64,000 bases of DNA from Sulfotelmatobacter sp963788225 (GCA_963788225.1 CAWBGI010000005.1:366968-430967), one strand, 5' to 3'; counted from the first letter of the stretch, positions 15,414 to 24,625 are shown. Numbers and translations are program-made. The notes: a model not told the origin generated them from the sequence alone.

Positions 15414-17306
15414 TTAAACGCGCGTTCTTTCGAGGTTCGGAACCTCCACTGCGGGCAGCGCGGGACCGGCGGTGGGGACATTGGCAGCAGGATCGGCGGC
15501 TACCGGCCGTTTAATTGCGATGCTGCGCTGGATGCGGATTTCGCCGCGACCATAGACCGCCATCAGCGCTTTCACGGCCTCGGGATCAAGCCGCTTACCG
15601 GCGAGATCGTTGATGATCTTCAACGCTTCTTCGGGGGGGTAAGCATGTTGATAGGGACGATTGGTGGTCAGCGCATCGAAAGTGTCGGCCACGGCGATAA
15701 CCCGCGCCAGCAGAGGAATCTGATCTCCCTTAAGGCCATAAGGATAGCCGCGGCCGTCGAGAGCTTCGTGATGAAGTTCGATGCCTGGGAGCATTTCCGC
15801 AAGCTGGGTAACGGGTCGCAGAAGATTGGCCCCCTTTGTGGTATGGGTCTTCATGGCCTCAAATTCTTCTGCATTCAACGCGCCCGGCTTTTTGAGGATG
15901 CGGTCTTCGATGCCGATCTTGCCCACGTCGTGGAGTTGCGCGGAGATCTGTAGCGTCTCCATGAAGGCGGCCGGCAAGTTAAGTTCTTTGCCGATCATGA
16001 GCGAGTAACGTGTCACCCGGTCGGAATGGCCCCGAGTGTAGGGATCTTTTTCGTCGACTGCGCCCGCCAGCATTTGGATGGACCCCAGAAACAGCGCGCG
16101 ATTCTCTTCGGCGGCGCGCTTCAAATCTTCGACGAACTGTTCCAGGTCTCGAGACATGGTATTGAAGGTTTCGGCGAGTTCGCCGATTTCGGTGCGGCTG
16201 GCCAGGTGAACTCTCTGCGAAAAGTCGCCGCGCGCCAGAGCGCGGCTGGATTGCGTTAGCACCTGCAGCGGATAAGTGATCCTGCGGGCCGCGAAAATGC
16301 TCACGCCAATGCTCAGCAGCACGGCCAGGAGCGCCAGCAGCCGTGCTGTGCGCTGCATTTCGATGATTCCGCGGTAGGCCTCGAGCTGTGGCTTCTGCAC
16401 CACGACCGCCCAATCGAGGGGCGTGACCGGGCTATAGGTGCCGAGCAGTTCGACATTGTTCTTGCCTTCATGCACCGCAAATTCCTTGGTGGCGGCCAAC
16501 TGCGCCTTGCTGCCCTCATCCACGAAATTGCGGACGATCTCCAGACTCTTCATGTCCTGGCCGGTCACATATTGCGGGATGCCGGCAGCGACCAGCCGGC
16601 CTTGAGCGTCCACAACGTAAGGAATCAAACCGCCGCGGCTGACTTCCTGCAGGCGGCTGATCAGGAATTGCAGATCTACGACCGCGCCCACCATGCCGAG
16701 AAAGCGTCCGCCGTAACTGACGGGACTGCTTACCAGCAGAACCGTGCGCGCCGACTTGCCGTCTCCCACTTGCAGAGCCTGGCCGTTGTAGGCGCGGCCG
16801 TCGCGGGCCGCGTCAAAGGCATGTTGCAACTCACGCTGCAAGAAGGCGTCAGGCGCGATGCGTCCGGCGGAAACGCCCTTCGCTTCTGAGTTGAGCAGCG
16901 TGGCATAAGCGAGTTCATCGGAGGAAGAAACAAAGTTTTCCAGCAGCGCGCGTAATTCCGGCGCCTGTATATTTTTGTCGCCAATGTTGCCGCCGCTCGC
17001 CACCTGAATTGCCGACGAAAGATTGGACAGCATCATGCGCAGGGAGCGCTCATGCTGCGAGAGATCGTCTGCCAGCGACCGCGTCACCGTATTTTGCAGC
17101 AGCATTTCGTTGGTCTTCAGGCGGTCGCGGTTAATCGCCTCCACTTGCGCGGAATAAAAGTACATGGGAACGATGCTGATGATCAGGAGCACGCCGAGAA
17201 TTACATACAAAATGGGCACGCGCGCCGGATTGGGTGCTGTAGAAGACAAGTCGCCCCCCCGGCTCGTTTCGGGGGCGCCGTCGATCGAAGTAGCGGCGGA
17301 GTTCAC
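15414..17306 (-). CDS. Membrane cyclic-di-GMP phosphodiesterase with sensor and HAMP domains (HD-GYP)
   Basis: The 630-residue protein starts at GTG 17306. The layout is a Ser/Pro-rich N-terminal tail, a first membrane helix (about 31-50), a large extracytoplasmic dCache-like sensor (about 55-310), a second membrane helix (about 318-340), HAMP (about 340-395, TYPLQVLTQSSRALARGDFS) and HD-GYP (about 405-585). The catalytic motifs are intact: LHDVGKIG for the metal-binding HD pair and HHEALDGRGYPYGL for GYP. It should hydrolyse cyclic di-GMP in response to a periplasmic signal. The C-terminus is Pro/Ala-rich. It stands alone between gpsA and ftsY. Confidence 0.92.
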   Translation of the reverse strand: MNSAATSIDGAPETSRGGDLSSTAPNPARVPILYVILGVLLIISIVPMYFYSAQVEAINRDRLKTNEMLLQNTVTRSLADDLSQHERSLRMMLSNLSSAIQVASGGNIGDKNIQAPELRALLENFVSSSDELAYATLLNSEAKGVSAGRIAPDAFLQRELQHAFDAARDGRAYNGQALQVGDGKSARTVLLVSSPVSYGGRFLGMVGAVVDLQFLISRLQEVSRGGLIPYVVDAQGRLVAAGIPQYVTGQDMKSLEIVRNFVDEGSKAQLAATKEFAVHEGKNNVELLGTYSPVTPLDWAVVVQKPQLEAYRGIIEMQRTARLLALLAVLLSIGVSIFAARRITYPLQVLTQSSRALARGDFSQRVHLASRTEIGELAETFNTMSRDLEQFVEDLKRAAEENRALFLGSIQMLAGAVDEKDPYTRGHSDRVTRYSLMIGKELNLPAAFMETLQISAQLHDVGKIGIEDRILKKPGALNAEEFEAMKTHTTKGANLLRPVTQLAEMLPGIELHHEALDGRGYPYGLKGDQIPLLARVIAVADTFDALTTNRPYQHAYPPEEALKIINDLAGKRLDPEAVKALMAVYGRGEIRIQRSIAIKRPVAADPAANVPTAGPALPAVEVPNLERTRV

Positions 17307-17451
17307 AGGTATCTACAGAATTCTAATGGGGTAAAGAGCGCCCGGAGGGGAAAACCGTGAGCTTTACCGTTACCAAAGTACCAGCGAAAACGGGCGTCTG
17401 GTGCGGGTTTGGCAACGAAACGCATACCCGCCCGGCTGTCGCTCAGCCGCG

Positions 17452-18474
17452 TTACATCCTCAGCGTTTCGCTTTTACTGCTGCGCGTCATCAGTTCATAA
17501 ATTGCGGTGCGTGGATCTTTGCCTTCGTGCAGGATGGCATGCATTTGCTCAGTGATCGGCATTTCGACACCGCGAGCCCGCGCCAAACCGACCGCTGCAG
17601 TCGTTGTGAAGATTCCTTCAGCGACCATGCCGTGCATACCGGCGAGAATTTCCGGCAGCTTTCTTCCTCGGCCGAGTTCGACACCGACGCTACGGTTGCG
17701 CGAGAGGCCGCCGGTGCAAGTCAGCACCAGATCGCCCAGGCCCGCGAGACCTGCCATGGTTTCGGCTTTGCCTCCGCACGCCACTACCAGGCGCGTCATC
17801 TCCGCCAGGCCGCGCGTGATCAGCGCTGCAACGGAATTGTGTCCCAGACCGAGACCTGCGCTGACGCCTGCGGCGATAGCGATGGTGTTTTTCAGCGCGC
17901 CGCCGAGCTCCACCCCGACCGGATCGTCGTTGGTATACACGCGAAAGGTGGCATAACTGAACGCTTGTTGGACGGTCCGCGCCAGTTCTTCATTTTGCGA
18001 CGCGATGGCGATTGCCGTTGGATCTCCCCGGGCGGCTTCGAGGGCAAACGAGGGGCCGCTGAGCGCCCCTATTCGCAGAGCTGGCATACTGTCTCCGCGG
18101 CAAACCTGCGCGATCACCTCCGTCATCCGGAGCAGGGAGTTTTCTTCGAGTCCCTTGGTTGCGCTGACGATCATGGTTTCCGCCCGCAGGTGCGGCCGCA
18201 TCTGCTGAAACAGACCTCGGCAATGTTGCGAGGGCATCACGCTCAGCACGATGGCAGCGCCCGCAATCGTTTCCGCAAGATCAGCGCATGGAGTCACGCA
18301 AGCTGGGATGAGCTGGCCGGGAAGAAACTTCTCGTTCACGCGTCGTTGTGCAATGGATTCGCAAACCTCTTTTTCGTAGACCCACAGTCGAATCCGGTGC
18401 GTCTCTTTACGCCCCAGAACGATCGACAGAGCCGTACCCCAGGCTCCTGCACCGATGATGGCGATCTCGCTCAT
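17452..18474 (-). CDS. gpsA: NAD(P)-dependent glycerol-3-phosphate dehydrogenase
   Basis: The start ATG at 18474 gives MSEIAIIGAGAWGTAL, the dinucleotide-binding GxGxxG motif at the very N-terminus; a longer frame to 18615 lacks support. The product has about 340 residues. The family motifs MVSATKGLE-like region, the SGPSFA active-site segment, the LGGALKN lysine region and the MAGLAGLGDLVLTC stretch are all present. It reduces dihydroxyacetone phosphate to sn-glycerol 3-phosphate for phospholipid synthesis. Its ATG overlaps the plsY stop (ATGA). Substrate maker and acyltransferase are thus translationally coupled. Confidence 0.95.
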   Translation of the reverse strand: MSEIAIIGAGAWGTALSIVLGRKETHRIRLWVYEKEVCESIAQRRVNEKFLPGQLIPACVTPCADLAETIAGAAIVLSVMPSQHCRGLFQQMRPHLRAETMIVSATKGLEENSLLRMTEVIAQVCRGDSMPALRIGALSGPSFALEAARGDPTAIAIASQNEELARTVQQAFSYATFRVYTNDDPVGVELGGALKNTIAIAAGVSAGLGLGHNSVAALITRGLAEMTRLVVACGGKAETMAGLAGLGDLVLTCTGGLSRNRSVGVELGRGRKLPEILAGMHGMVAEGIFTTTAAVGLARARGVEMPITEQMHAILHEGKDPRTAIYELMTRSSKSETLRM

Positions 18475-19100
18475 TGGCGTTTCGCTCCCACTCGGTTTTC
18501 CGTGCCAGCCAGCAAGCGGCGAATGTTTTGGTGGTGCCGGGCGATGATGAGCAACGAGGCAGATGACATCAGGGCCAGCCCTACGGGAGAAACATAAGAC
18601 CGGCCAAAGATCCATGCCACGAAAGGGAAGGCTGCGACAGCAACGATCGATCCCAGGGAAACGTAGCGGGAGACTGCGACAACCGCCACGAAAATGACAG
18701 CGGCGACCAGAACCGCCTTGGGTGCGATCACGACGAACGATCCTAGCGCAGTGGCGACTCCCTTGCCGCCGCGAAACTTCAACCAGACCGGAAACGTGTG
18801 ACCAATGACGGCGAACAACGCGGCCAGCGCCATTTGTTCAAAGGTGGGAATCGCGACGGCACGATCCGCTACGTTGTAGGACAATGCCACCGCAGCAGAT
18901 CCTTTCAGCGCGTCCAGAAGCAGCGTTAAGACTCCGAGCACGGGCGACTTGCGAGAAACATTCGTAGCGCCGATGTTTCCGCTGCCGCTTTGGCGCACGT
19001 CTTCGCCACGGAAAATGCGGACCAGAAGATATCCAAAGGGGACTGACCCCAGCAGGTAGCTCGCGGCGGCGATAAGCGCGATGAGAAGCGTCGTGGACAT
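18471..19100 (-). CDS. plsY: Glycerol-3-phosphate acyltransferase PlsY
   Basis: The 209-residue membrane protein has five predicted helices. Signature segments are GSVPFGYLLV, the SGSGNIGATNV motif with the G-x-x-N-x-G-A-T-N acyl-phosphate site, and KFRGGKGVATALG. It acylates glycerol 3-phosphate from acyl-phosphate at the inner membrane, the first step of phosphatidic acid synthesis. It immediately precedes gpsA, with stop and start overlapping by four bases. The Lys/Arg-rich C-terminus is slightly longer than usual. Confidence 0.95.
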   Translation of the reverse strand: MSTTLLIALIAAASYLLGSVPFGYLLVRIFRGEDVRQSGSGNIGATNVSRKSPVLGVLTLLLDALKGSAAVALSYNVADRAVAIPTFEQMALAALFAVIGHTFPVWLKFRGGKGVATALGSFVVIAPKAVLVAAVIFVAVVAVSRYVSLGSIVAVAAFPFVAWIFGRSYVSPVGLALMSSASLLIIARHHQNIRRLLAGTENRVGAKRQ

Positions 19101-19106
19101 TGAGCG

Positions 19107-19703
19107 TTAACTTACGTGCGCTAGAGCGAATCCCGCCAGCTTCGTATATTTTGAGCCACTCGGCGAAAGGCGGCTCTGGTAAAGAAAAAACTCGCGGGCC
19201 GTCATGGTACCAAACTCCGGCGCAGGCAGGGCCGTCAGTTTTTCCTGCAAACGGTGAAAGTTGCGGTTCGGACGGTCTCCCTTCTGCTTTCGTGGCGAGC
19301 CGGAACCTCCTCCACCGCGGGCCAGCGTGAGGTGCGGATTGAAAGCATGCTCCTCTTTCGGGATGTCCAGCGACGCCAGCTTTTCATCGACTATTGCGGC
19401 CAGAAAAGCTAACTTCGGACCTGCCTCAATTCCGGCCCAGAATACTCGTGGAGCACGCGCGCTTGGAAAGAATCCATAGCCATGAAAATTCATTTCGAAT
19501 GCATCAGCAGCAATCGTTTCCATCGCGTGCTTGATTTTATCGACATCCTGCTCAGGCCTTTCGCCGATGAATTTCAGCGTCACGTGCAACGATTCGGGCC
19601 GCGCCCAGCGCGCGTCCGGCGCAAATCCGCACACGCCGTCGAGGAAGCGGGCGATTCGGCCGCGGATGTTGTCGTCGATGTCGAGAGCAATGAAGAGGCG
19701 CAT
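19107..19703 (-). CDS. thpR: RNA 2',3'-cyclic phosphodiesterase
   Basis: The 198-residue LigT/2H-phosphoesterase has two catalytic HxT motifs, HVTLKF (His40) and HLTLAR (His124), placed in the symmetrical lobes of the family. Family members cleave 2',3'-cyclic phosphates on RNA and can ligate 2'-5' tRNA halves, probably in RNA repair; the physiological role is not settled. The gene ends six bases before plsY. Upstream it is separated from cinA by an inverted repeat. The C-terminus is a little longer than the E. coli protein. Confidence 0.9.
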   Translation of the reverse strand: MRLFIALDIDDNIRGRIARFLDGVCGFAPDARWARPESLHVTLKFIGERPEQDVDKIKHAMETIAADAFEMNFHGYGFFPSARAPRVFWAGIEAGPKLAFLAAIVDEKLASLDIPKEEHAFNPHLTLARGGGGSGSPRKQKGDRPNRNFHRLQEKLTALPAPEFGTMTAREFFLYQSRLSPSGSKYTKLAGFALAHVS

Positions 19704-19706
19704 AAG

Positions 19707-19782
19707 TGAGCTTCGAGTTGCGAGCTACGAGCCGCGAGCCGATCCGGCCTAACTCGAAGCTCGCAGCTCGTGGCCCGTAGCC
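19707..19782. repeat. Stuttering inverted repeat (GAGCTACGAGCCGCGAGCC type)
   Basis: The left arm at 19707-19740 (GCTTCGAGTTGCGAGCTACG and following) pairs with the right arm at 19751-19782 (AACTCGAAGCTCGCAGCTCG and following) across about 10 bases. It lies between cinA and thpR on the minus strand. A similar repeat is present at 44259-44343. Confidence 0.8.
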
Positions 19783-19783
19783 C

Positions 19784-21031
19784 CTATCCCATCAACTTCC
19801 TGCGCACCATATCCAGCGCTAGCGTGGACGCGAACCACCGTATACGCTTGCGGTCGCCGGGGAAATTGCGCTCGATCACTTCTGTCCCGCTATCGCTGGC
19901 CAAGGCGTGGAAAACCAATCCCACAGGCTTTTCTGGCGTTCCTCCAGTGGGGCCGGCCACGCCCGTGATACCGATGCCGAGCGTTGTTTCGCAACGATAG
20001 CGGATGCCCTCGGCCAGAGCGGCCGCCACTTCGCGGCTTACCGCTCCGTGACGCTCGATCATGTCGGCGGGCACTCCTGCGAGTTCGTTTTTCAGCGCGT
20101 TGGAATAGACGATCGCACCACCGGCGAAGTAGCGCGAACTGCCGCTAACCGACGTAATTCGCTCACTGAGCAGGCCACCGGTGCACGATTCCGCCGCTGC
20201 CAGCGTGGCATTGCGCATCTGCAGCCAGTAGCCCACGATTTGCTCGAGTGACTCGCCGTCGCGCGAGAACACCGCATCATCGAGTTCTTCCTCGACTGCG
20301 TCGGCTGCTTCATCGACGCGCGCTTGCGCCGATTCCTTCGTCGCGGCGCGGGACGTGAAGTGCAGTTGGATTTCTCCCGCTCCTGCCAGAATAGTCGTTT
20401 GCACGTCACCGTATCGCTTGTAGATGGGCGCCACGCGCGCATCCACGTGAGATTCGCCAAGCATGGCGACCTTCAATACGCGGGTTGCCAGAAATGCCAC
20501 AGGCAGCTTGGCCCGCAGCCGCTCACGGCACTCTGCTTCAAATAAAGCCTTCAGTTCGTGCGGGGGACCGGGCAGCAGGATGACTATGCGCTCGCGTCCA
20601 TCGAATTTACCGCTCAGCCATTGTCCTGGAGCAGTGCCATTCGGATTAAGCAGCACGACCGCTCCCTCAAGAACGTCGGCCTGCTTGGCATTGTTGGGCG
20701 ACATTTTCCAGCCGCGTGCGGCAAAACGGCGCTCGATTGCCGCCAGAACATCTTCGTTGCGACGCAACGCGACGCCGAGAGCTTCGGCCACCGCTTCGCG
20801 GGTCAGGTCATCTTCGGTGGGTCCGAGACCACCGCTGAAAATCACGATCTCGGAGCGAAACAGCGCATGTTGGGCGGCTGCAACCAGTCGCTTGAGATCA
20901 TCGCCCACTACGCTTTTGAAAACTACTTCAACCCCTAGTTGATTGACCTGCTCGGTTAGGTAGAGGGAATTCGTATCCATACGGAAGGGCGTCAGCAGTT
21001 CCGAGCCAACCGCGATGATCTCAGCGTTCAC
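19784..21031 (-). CDS. cinA: CinA-like protein (nicotinamide-nucleotide amidase family)
   Basis: The 415-residue two-domain protein has an N-terminal MoCF-fold domain (about 1-170, starting MNAEIIAVGSELL with SGGLGPTEDDLTREA) and a C-terminal CinA/PncC amidase domain (about 250-410) containing AAESCTGGLLSERIT and TGVAGPTGGTPEKPVGLV. It likely converts NMN to nicotinic acid mononucleotide (pyridine nucleotide recycling) and may have ADP-ribose pyrophosphatase activity. Its neighbours are unrelated housekeeping genes on the same strand. Stuttering inverted repeats flank it on both sides. Confidence 0.93.
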   Translation of the reverse strand: MNAEIIAVGSELLTPFRMDTNSLYLTEQVNQLGVEVVFKSVVGDDLKRLVAAAQHALFRSEIVIFSGGLGPTEDDLTREAVAEALGVALRRNEDVLAAIERRFAARGWKMSPNNAKQADVLEGAVVLLNPNGTAPGQWLSGKFDGRERIVILLPGPPHELKALFEAECRERLRAKLPVAFLATRVLKVAMLGESHVDARVAPIYKRYGDVQTTILAGAGEIQLHFTSRAATKESAQARVDEAADAVEEELDDAVFSRDGESLEQIVGYWLQMRNATLAAAESCTGGLLSERITSVSGSSRYFAGGAIVYSNALKNELAGVPADMIERHGAVSREVAAALAEGIRYRCETTLGIGITGVAGPTGGTPEKPVGLVFHALASDSGTEVIERNFPGDRKRIRWFASTLALDMVRRKLMG

Positions 21032-21051
21032 GGGAGAAGTGTAAATGAAAA

Positions 21052-21126
21052 CCCAGTTCTCAGTTCTCCGTACTCAGTTCTCAGTAAGACGAGTAACGGT
21101 TTTTCTGAGAACTGGGAACTGAGAAC
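21052..21126. repeat. Stuttering inverted repeat (AGTTCTCAGTTCTC type)
   Basis: The left arm at 21052-21085 has tandem CAGTTCTC units; the right arm at 21104-21126 reads CTGAGAACTGGGAACTGAGA. The loop is about 18 bases. It lies between the IPT/NHL gene and cinA. Confidence 0.8.
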
Positions 21127-21134
21127 GTTCCGAG

Positions 21135-22193
21135 CTACTCCGGCAGCAGCGGTAGCCCTGGAATGTTCCATGAGAGATGATGGACCGCGTCGGTTGTGGC
21201 GAGAATCACGCTTCGTCCCGGTGCAAAGGCCAGCCCGACAAGTCCGTGGCCGGCAACTTCCAGACTGGCTTTGCTTTCCGGCGTTATCTTCACAATGCCG
21301 CGCTTGCCGGAGAGCGATGCGGCCACATAGATGTTACCCGTGGAGTCAAAAGCCAGGCCCTGCGGGCGTCCCAAGCCCCGGTAGAACGTGTGCACCGTTC
21401 CTTGCGGATCAATTCTGTGCACGGAATCGAAGCTCGACGTGGTGGGTCCAGTCACGAATAGATCCCCTTGCGGACCGAACGCAAGGTGATAGGCCGAAAC
21501 GCTTGGCTCCAGAGTGGCAAACACGAACACTTGCTGATCGCGGCCAATCTTGAAAATCGTGCCGCTGCGGTCGCCCACATACAGGTTCTGGCTTCGATCG
21601 AAAGCAATGCCGGTAGCGACGCCCATGCCCTCGGCGTAGGTGGTCATGCTTCCGTTTGGTGCAACGCGATAGACGGCGCCATCGTGGCGCGACGACACGT
21701 ACATCTGTCCCTGGCGGTCGAAGGCAATGGCGGTTGCGTTCATCATCTCGACAACGAACGGCTTTATGGCGTAGTTGGTATCGATCTTGAAGATCGCGAC
21801 TGGGACCTTTTGGCCGCGCGCACCCGAAAAAGTGGCGTAGATATTGCCTTGCGCGTCGAGCGCTGGATTGGTCACCGGATGTAGATTCTCAGCGATGGGA
21901 ACCGCGACGCGAACCGTATGCGCATTGCTGACATGCCCATCGGCGGCGACCACGACCGGACCCGAGGTCGCCCCTTCAGGAACGCGGGCGACGAGAAACG
22001 AATCGGAGCTGATCACGACCCCGCCCTCTACGTCGCCAAACTGCACGCGCGGGCGCTGGTACTGCTGCGGCCGCAATCCCGAACCCGCGATGCGAACCTC
22101 TCCCCCCGCCAGCGCCAGCACCGGCGACACGGACTCGATGTGCGGTCCGCCATTCGAACTTTTCTTGCCCAGGATGCGGTCGGAAAATCCCAT
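21135..22193 (-). CDS. IPT/TIG plus NHL beta-propeller protein
   Basis: The 352-residue protein has an N-terminal IPT/TIG immunoglobulin-like domain (about 18-95, including VSPVLALAGGEVRIAGSGL). It is followed by a six-bladed NHL/SMP-30-like propeller (about 100-350) built from repeats such as GIAFDRSQNLYVGDR and GLAFDSTGNIYVA. There is no signal peptide, so it is predicted cytoplasmic or secreted by a non-Sec path. It carries no catalytic motif. Acidobacteria often have IPT-NHL proteins of unknown function. It could bind carbohydrate or protein partners. It is separated from cinA by a hairpin repeat. Confidence 0.75.
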   Translation of the reverse strand: MGFSDRILGKKSSNGGPHIESVSPVLALAGGEVRIAGSGLRPQQYQRPRVQFGDVEGGVVISSDSFLVARVPEGATSGPVVVAADGHVSNAHTVRVAVPIAENLHPVTNPALDAQGNIYATFSGARGQKVPVAIFKIDTNYAIKPFVVEMMNATAIAFDRQGQMYVSSRHDGAVYRVAPNGSMTTYAEGMGVATGIAFDRSQNLYVGDRSGTIFKIGRDQQVFVFATLEPSVSAYHLAFGPQGDLFVTGPTTSSFDSVHRIDPQGTVHTFYRGLGRPQGLAFDSTGNIYVAASLSGKRGIVKITPESKASLEVAGHGLVGLAFAPGRSVILATTDAVHHLSWNIPGLPLLPE

Positions 22194-22209
22194 GAGGAAA
22201 ATACTCGCA

Positions 22210-22734
22210 CTACTTTAGAAGACCAAAGTGTAACAAGAGATGCACAAATCCCAGCGCGTAGAAACCGGCGGCAATGTCGTCCAGCACAATCCCGGCGCCT
22301 TCCGGAAGCGCCTCCAATTGTCGCACCGGAGGCGGTTTGACGATATCGAAGACACGAAAAAGTATAAAGCCCGCAAGGAAAGATTTCCATGCCAGCGGAA
22401 CAGCGATCAGAGCCACCAGTTGGCCCGCGACCTCATCGATCACCACGAACTGCGGATCTTTTATTCCGGAACCGCGCGCGACCTGTGTAGACGCCGCAAT
22501 GCCGATCAGCGTGACAGCGATGGCGAGGGCGATTGCAATCGGTGTCCGCAGGGCCGGCGCAAGCGCGTGCGCAAGCCCCGCCCACAACAATACGGTGACT
22601 GCCGATCCCCAGCTTCCCGGCCCAGGCCGCAGACGCCCGATCCCAAAAAACGTAGCGACCAAAGTGGCCCACGGCGGAGTTCGGGACGCTGCAACGTTTG
22701 CCGGCGGGACGCCGGCGCTACGGTCAGGCGCCAT
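22210..22734 (-). CDS. pgpA: Phosphatidylglycerophosphatase A
   Basis: The ATG at 22734 is the only reasonable start and gives about 174 residues. The conserved part begins near residue 18 (WATLVATFFGIGRLRPGPGSWG), then IKDPQFVVIDEVAGQLV with acidic metal-binding residues, FILFRVFDIVKPPPV, and the GIVLDDIAAGFYA segment, with about three membrane helices. It dephosphorylates phosphatidylglycerophosphate to phosphatidylglycerol. The first ~18 residues (MAPDRSAGVPPAN...) are encoded by a REP-like palindrome, GCCGGCGGGACGCCGGC, so the gene reads through the repeat. It lies downstream of yacG. Confidence 0.9.
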   Translation of the reverse strand: MAPDRSAGVPPANVAASRTPPWATLVATFFGIGRLRPGPGSWGSAVTVLLWAGLAHALAPALRTPIAIALAIAVTLIGIAASTQVARGSGIKDPQFVVIDEVAGQLVALIAVPLAWKSFLAGFILFRVFDIVKPPPVRQLEALPEGAGIVLDDIAAGFYALGFVHLLLHFGLLK

Positions 22735-22824
22735 ATGCCTCCGTAGCGCCGCCGTCCCCGGCGGCTGTCGCGCGGGCGTCCCGCCCGCGCACCCAAACCA
22801 TTGCCGGCGGGACGCCGGCACTAC
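22700..22824. repeat. REP-like GC-rich palindromic repeat cluster
   Basis: GCCGGCGGGACGCCGGCGCTAC (22700-22721) recurs with one variant at 22803-22824, separated by a related palindrome, TAGCGCCGCCGTC...GGCGGCTG and GCGGGCGTCCCGCCCGC (22744-22790). The left copy lies inside the 5' end of pgpA. Units match those at 2818-2926. Confidence 0.8.
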
Positions 22825-22845
22825 TGTCGGATTCCGGTTTGTTCT

Positions 22846-23058
22846 TCACGATTCCTCTTCCGGATCTTCCGGAGTGCTCTCCCGCATGGGTTCTTCTGCG
22901 TCCGTTACGGGCGTTGGAATCACATACGCACCGCTGGCCCACTTGCCCAGATCAATCGTGCGGCAGCGGTCGCTGCAGAAAGGGAACTCCGGGTCGCCGC
23001 TCTTCACGGCTTTCTTGCAGATGGGGCAGCGGAGTTTCAAAGTACGTTTGCGGGACAT
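22846..23058 (-). CDS. yacG: DNA gyrase inhibitor YacG
   Basis: The 70-residue zinc protein has Cys11-x2-Cys14 and Cys28-x3-Cys32 (CPICKK...FCSDRC), followed by the diagnostic RTIDLGKWASGAYVIP and a Glu/Pro/Asp-rich tail. YacG binds the GyrB subunit and inhibits gyrase activity. It lies 58 bases downstream of rimO and upstream of pgpA on the same strand. Confidence 0.93.
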   Translation of the reverse strand: MSRKRTLKLRCPICKKAVKSGDPEFPFCSDRCRTIDLGKWASGAYVIPTPVTDAEEPMRESTPEDPEEES

Positions 23059-23116
23059 GTCGGGGAATGTTCCAAACGTCTTCCGGTCCAGCCCAAATCC
23101 TCGCGCAAAGAAGTTG

Positions 23117-24625
23117 CTACAGGAGTCTCGCCACCAGGTCGTAATCGTGCGCTTCTGTGATCTGGCAACGATAAAACTCGCCCGGCCGCGGCTCTGCGTC
23201 TTCCGGAAAATCGTTTATGAAGACTTTGCCGTCAATCTCGGGCGCGTGCATCGCAGTGCGGCCTTCCATGAGCAGTTCGGTTTCTTCCGAGGTTCCTTCC
23301 AGCAATAGGTCGAACTCCTGTCCCACGAGAGCCTTTTTTTTCTTCTTGCTGATGTGCCGCTGGATTCCCATCAGGTGCTTGCGCCGCCGCTCGATCTCAC
23401 CGACCGACAGCTTTTTGTCTAATCCATATGCATCCGCGCCCTCCTGATCGGAGTATGAGAAAGTTCCCAGCCAGTCAAACTGAGCTTCGCGCACAAACTC
23501 ACAAAGCTCTTCAAATTCTCTCTCGGTTTCTCCCGGGAAGCCAACGATGAACGACGTACGCAAAGTGAGATCAGGGATCACGCGCCGCATCTTGGCAATC
23601 GAACGCAGAAATACTTCCGCGCCCCCGCCCCGCTTCATGCGCTTCAGCACTGGCGCCGAGGCGTGTTGCAGCGGCACGTCCATGTAAGAGCAGATTTTTT
23701 CGGAGGACGCGATCGTCTCCAGCAACATGCTCGTAATCTTGTTGGGATAGGCATAGAGAAAGCGGATCCAGCGCAGGTCTTCAATCTTCGCCAACTTCTC
23801 GATCAGGAGCGCCAGACCATCCTTCAGCCCGAAATCTTCCCCGTAGCAAGTCGTGTCCTGCCCTATTAAAGTGATCTCGCGCACGCCGTTCCGCGCCAAA
23901 CGTTCGGCTTCGGCGATTACTGACTCGAAGCGCCGCGAGCGAAACTGCCCGCGCAACTGCGGGATGATGCAGAACGTGCAGGGATGGTCGCAGCCTTCCG
24001 CGATCTTGATGTAGGCCGTGGATTTCGGCGTAGCCAAAATGCGCGGTGTCTCGTCGTCGTACAAATAGTTGGGCAGATCGGCAATTGCGCCGTCCCATTC
24101 ACCGCGAGAGAATCGCCCCTGCGCCGCGCGCGCATCGCCCTCGGCCCGCGAGGGCAGAACCACGAACGGGGACCCGCTTTGCGCCCGAGTCTCGCCAACG
24201 CCTGTTGCGGCCAGGATGTTCTGCAATTCTCCCGTCCCCACAACAGCATCGACTTCAGGAATGCGCTGACGGATTTCATTGCGAAAGCGCTCCACCAGGC
24301 ACCCCGCCACGACCAGCTTCTTCGCCCGTCCAGAAGTCTTGTGCTGCGCCATTTCCAGAATCGTGTTCACCGACTCCTGTTGCGCGCTCTCGATGAACGA
24401 ACACGTATTGACCACGATTACGTCGGCGTCCTCGGCCCGAGGCGAGAGTTCAGCTCCGGCCCGCGCCAGAAGCCCCATCATCACCTCGCTGTCGACCAGG
24501 TTCTTGGGGCATCCCAGGCTGACGAAGCTCACTTTCTGCGGGCGTCCATCCCGAGCAGGGTTGTCCGACTCAACGTTGGTGGCTTTCTCGCTGGAACGGG
24601 GGATGGTGAGGGTCTTCGACGGCAT
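23117..24625 (-). CDS. rimO: Ribosomal protein S12 methylthiotransferase
   Basis: The 502-residue protein has the three-part RimO layout. The N-terminal UPF0004 domain has cluster cysteines Cys39, Cys75 and Cys109. The radical-SAM domain has the C-x3-C-x2-C motif at 212-219 (CDHPCTFC), and the C-terminal TRAM domain is near 435-500. It adds a methylthio group to the beta carbon of an Asp in ribosomal protein S12. The first ~30 residues before KVSFVSLGCPKN are a longer, polar tail than usual. A region of about 50 residues between the first two domains (about 150-190) is longer than in E. coli. Confidence 0.94.
   Translation of the reverse strand: MPSKTLTIPRSSEKATNVESDNPARDGRPQKVSFVSLGCPKNLVDSEVMMGLLARAGAELSPRAEDADVIVVNTCSFIESAQQESVNTILEMAQHKTSGRAKKLVVAGCLVERFRNEIRQRIPEVDAVVGTGELQNILAATGVGETRAQSGSPFVVLPSRAEGDARAAQGRFSRGEWDGAIADLPNYLYDDETPRILATPKSTAYIKIAEGCDHPCTFCIIPQLRGQFRSRRFESVIAEAERLARNGVREITLIGQDTTCYGEDFGLKDGLALLIEKLAKIEDLRWIRFLYAYPNKITSMLLETIASSEKICSYMDVPLQHASAPVLKRMKRGGGAEVFLRSIAKMRRVIPDLTLRTSFIVGFPGETEREFEELCEFVREAQFDWLGTFSYSDQEGADAYGLDKKLSVGEIERRRKHLMGIQRHISKKKKKALVGQEFDLLLEGTSEETELLMEGRTAMHAPEIDGKVFINDFPEDAEPRPGEFYRCQITEAHDYDLVARLL

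Noticed and set aside
17401..18597. 398-codon plus-strand frame over gpsA
   Set aside because: Antisense shadow; gpsA motifs are unambiguous.
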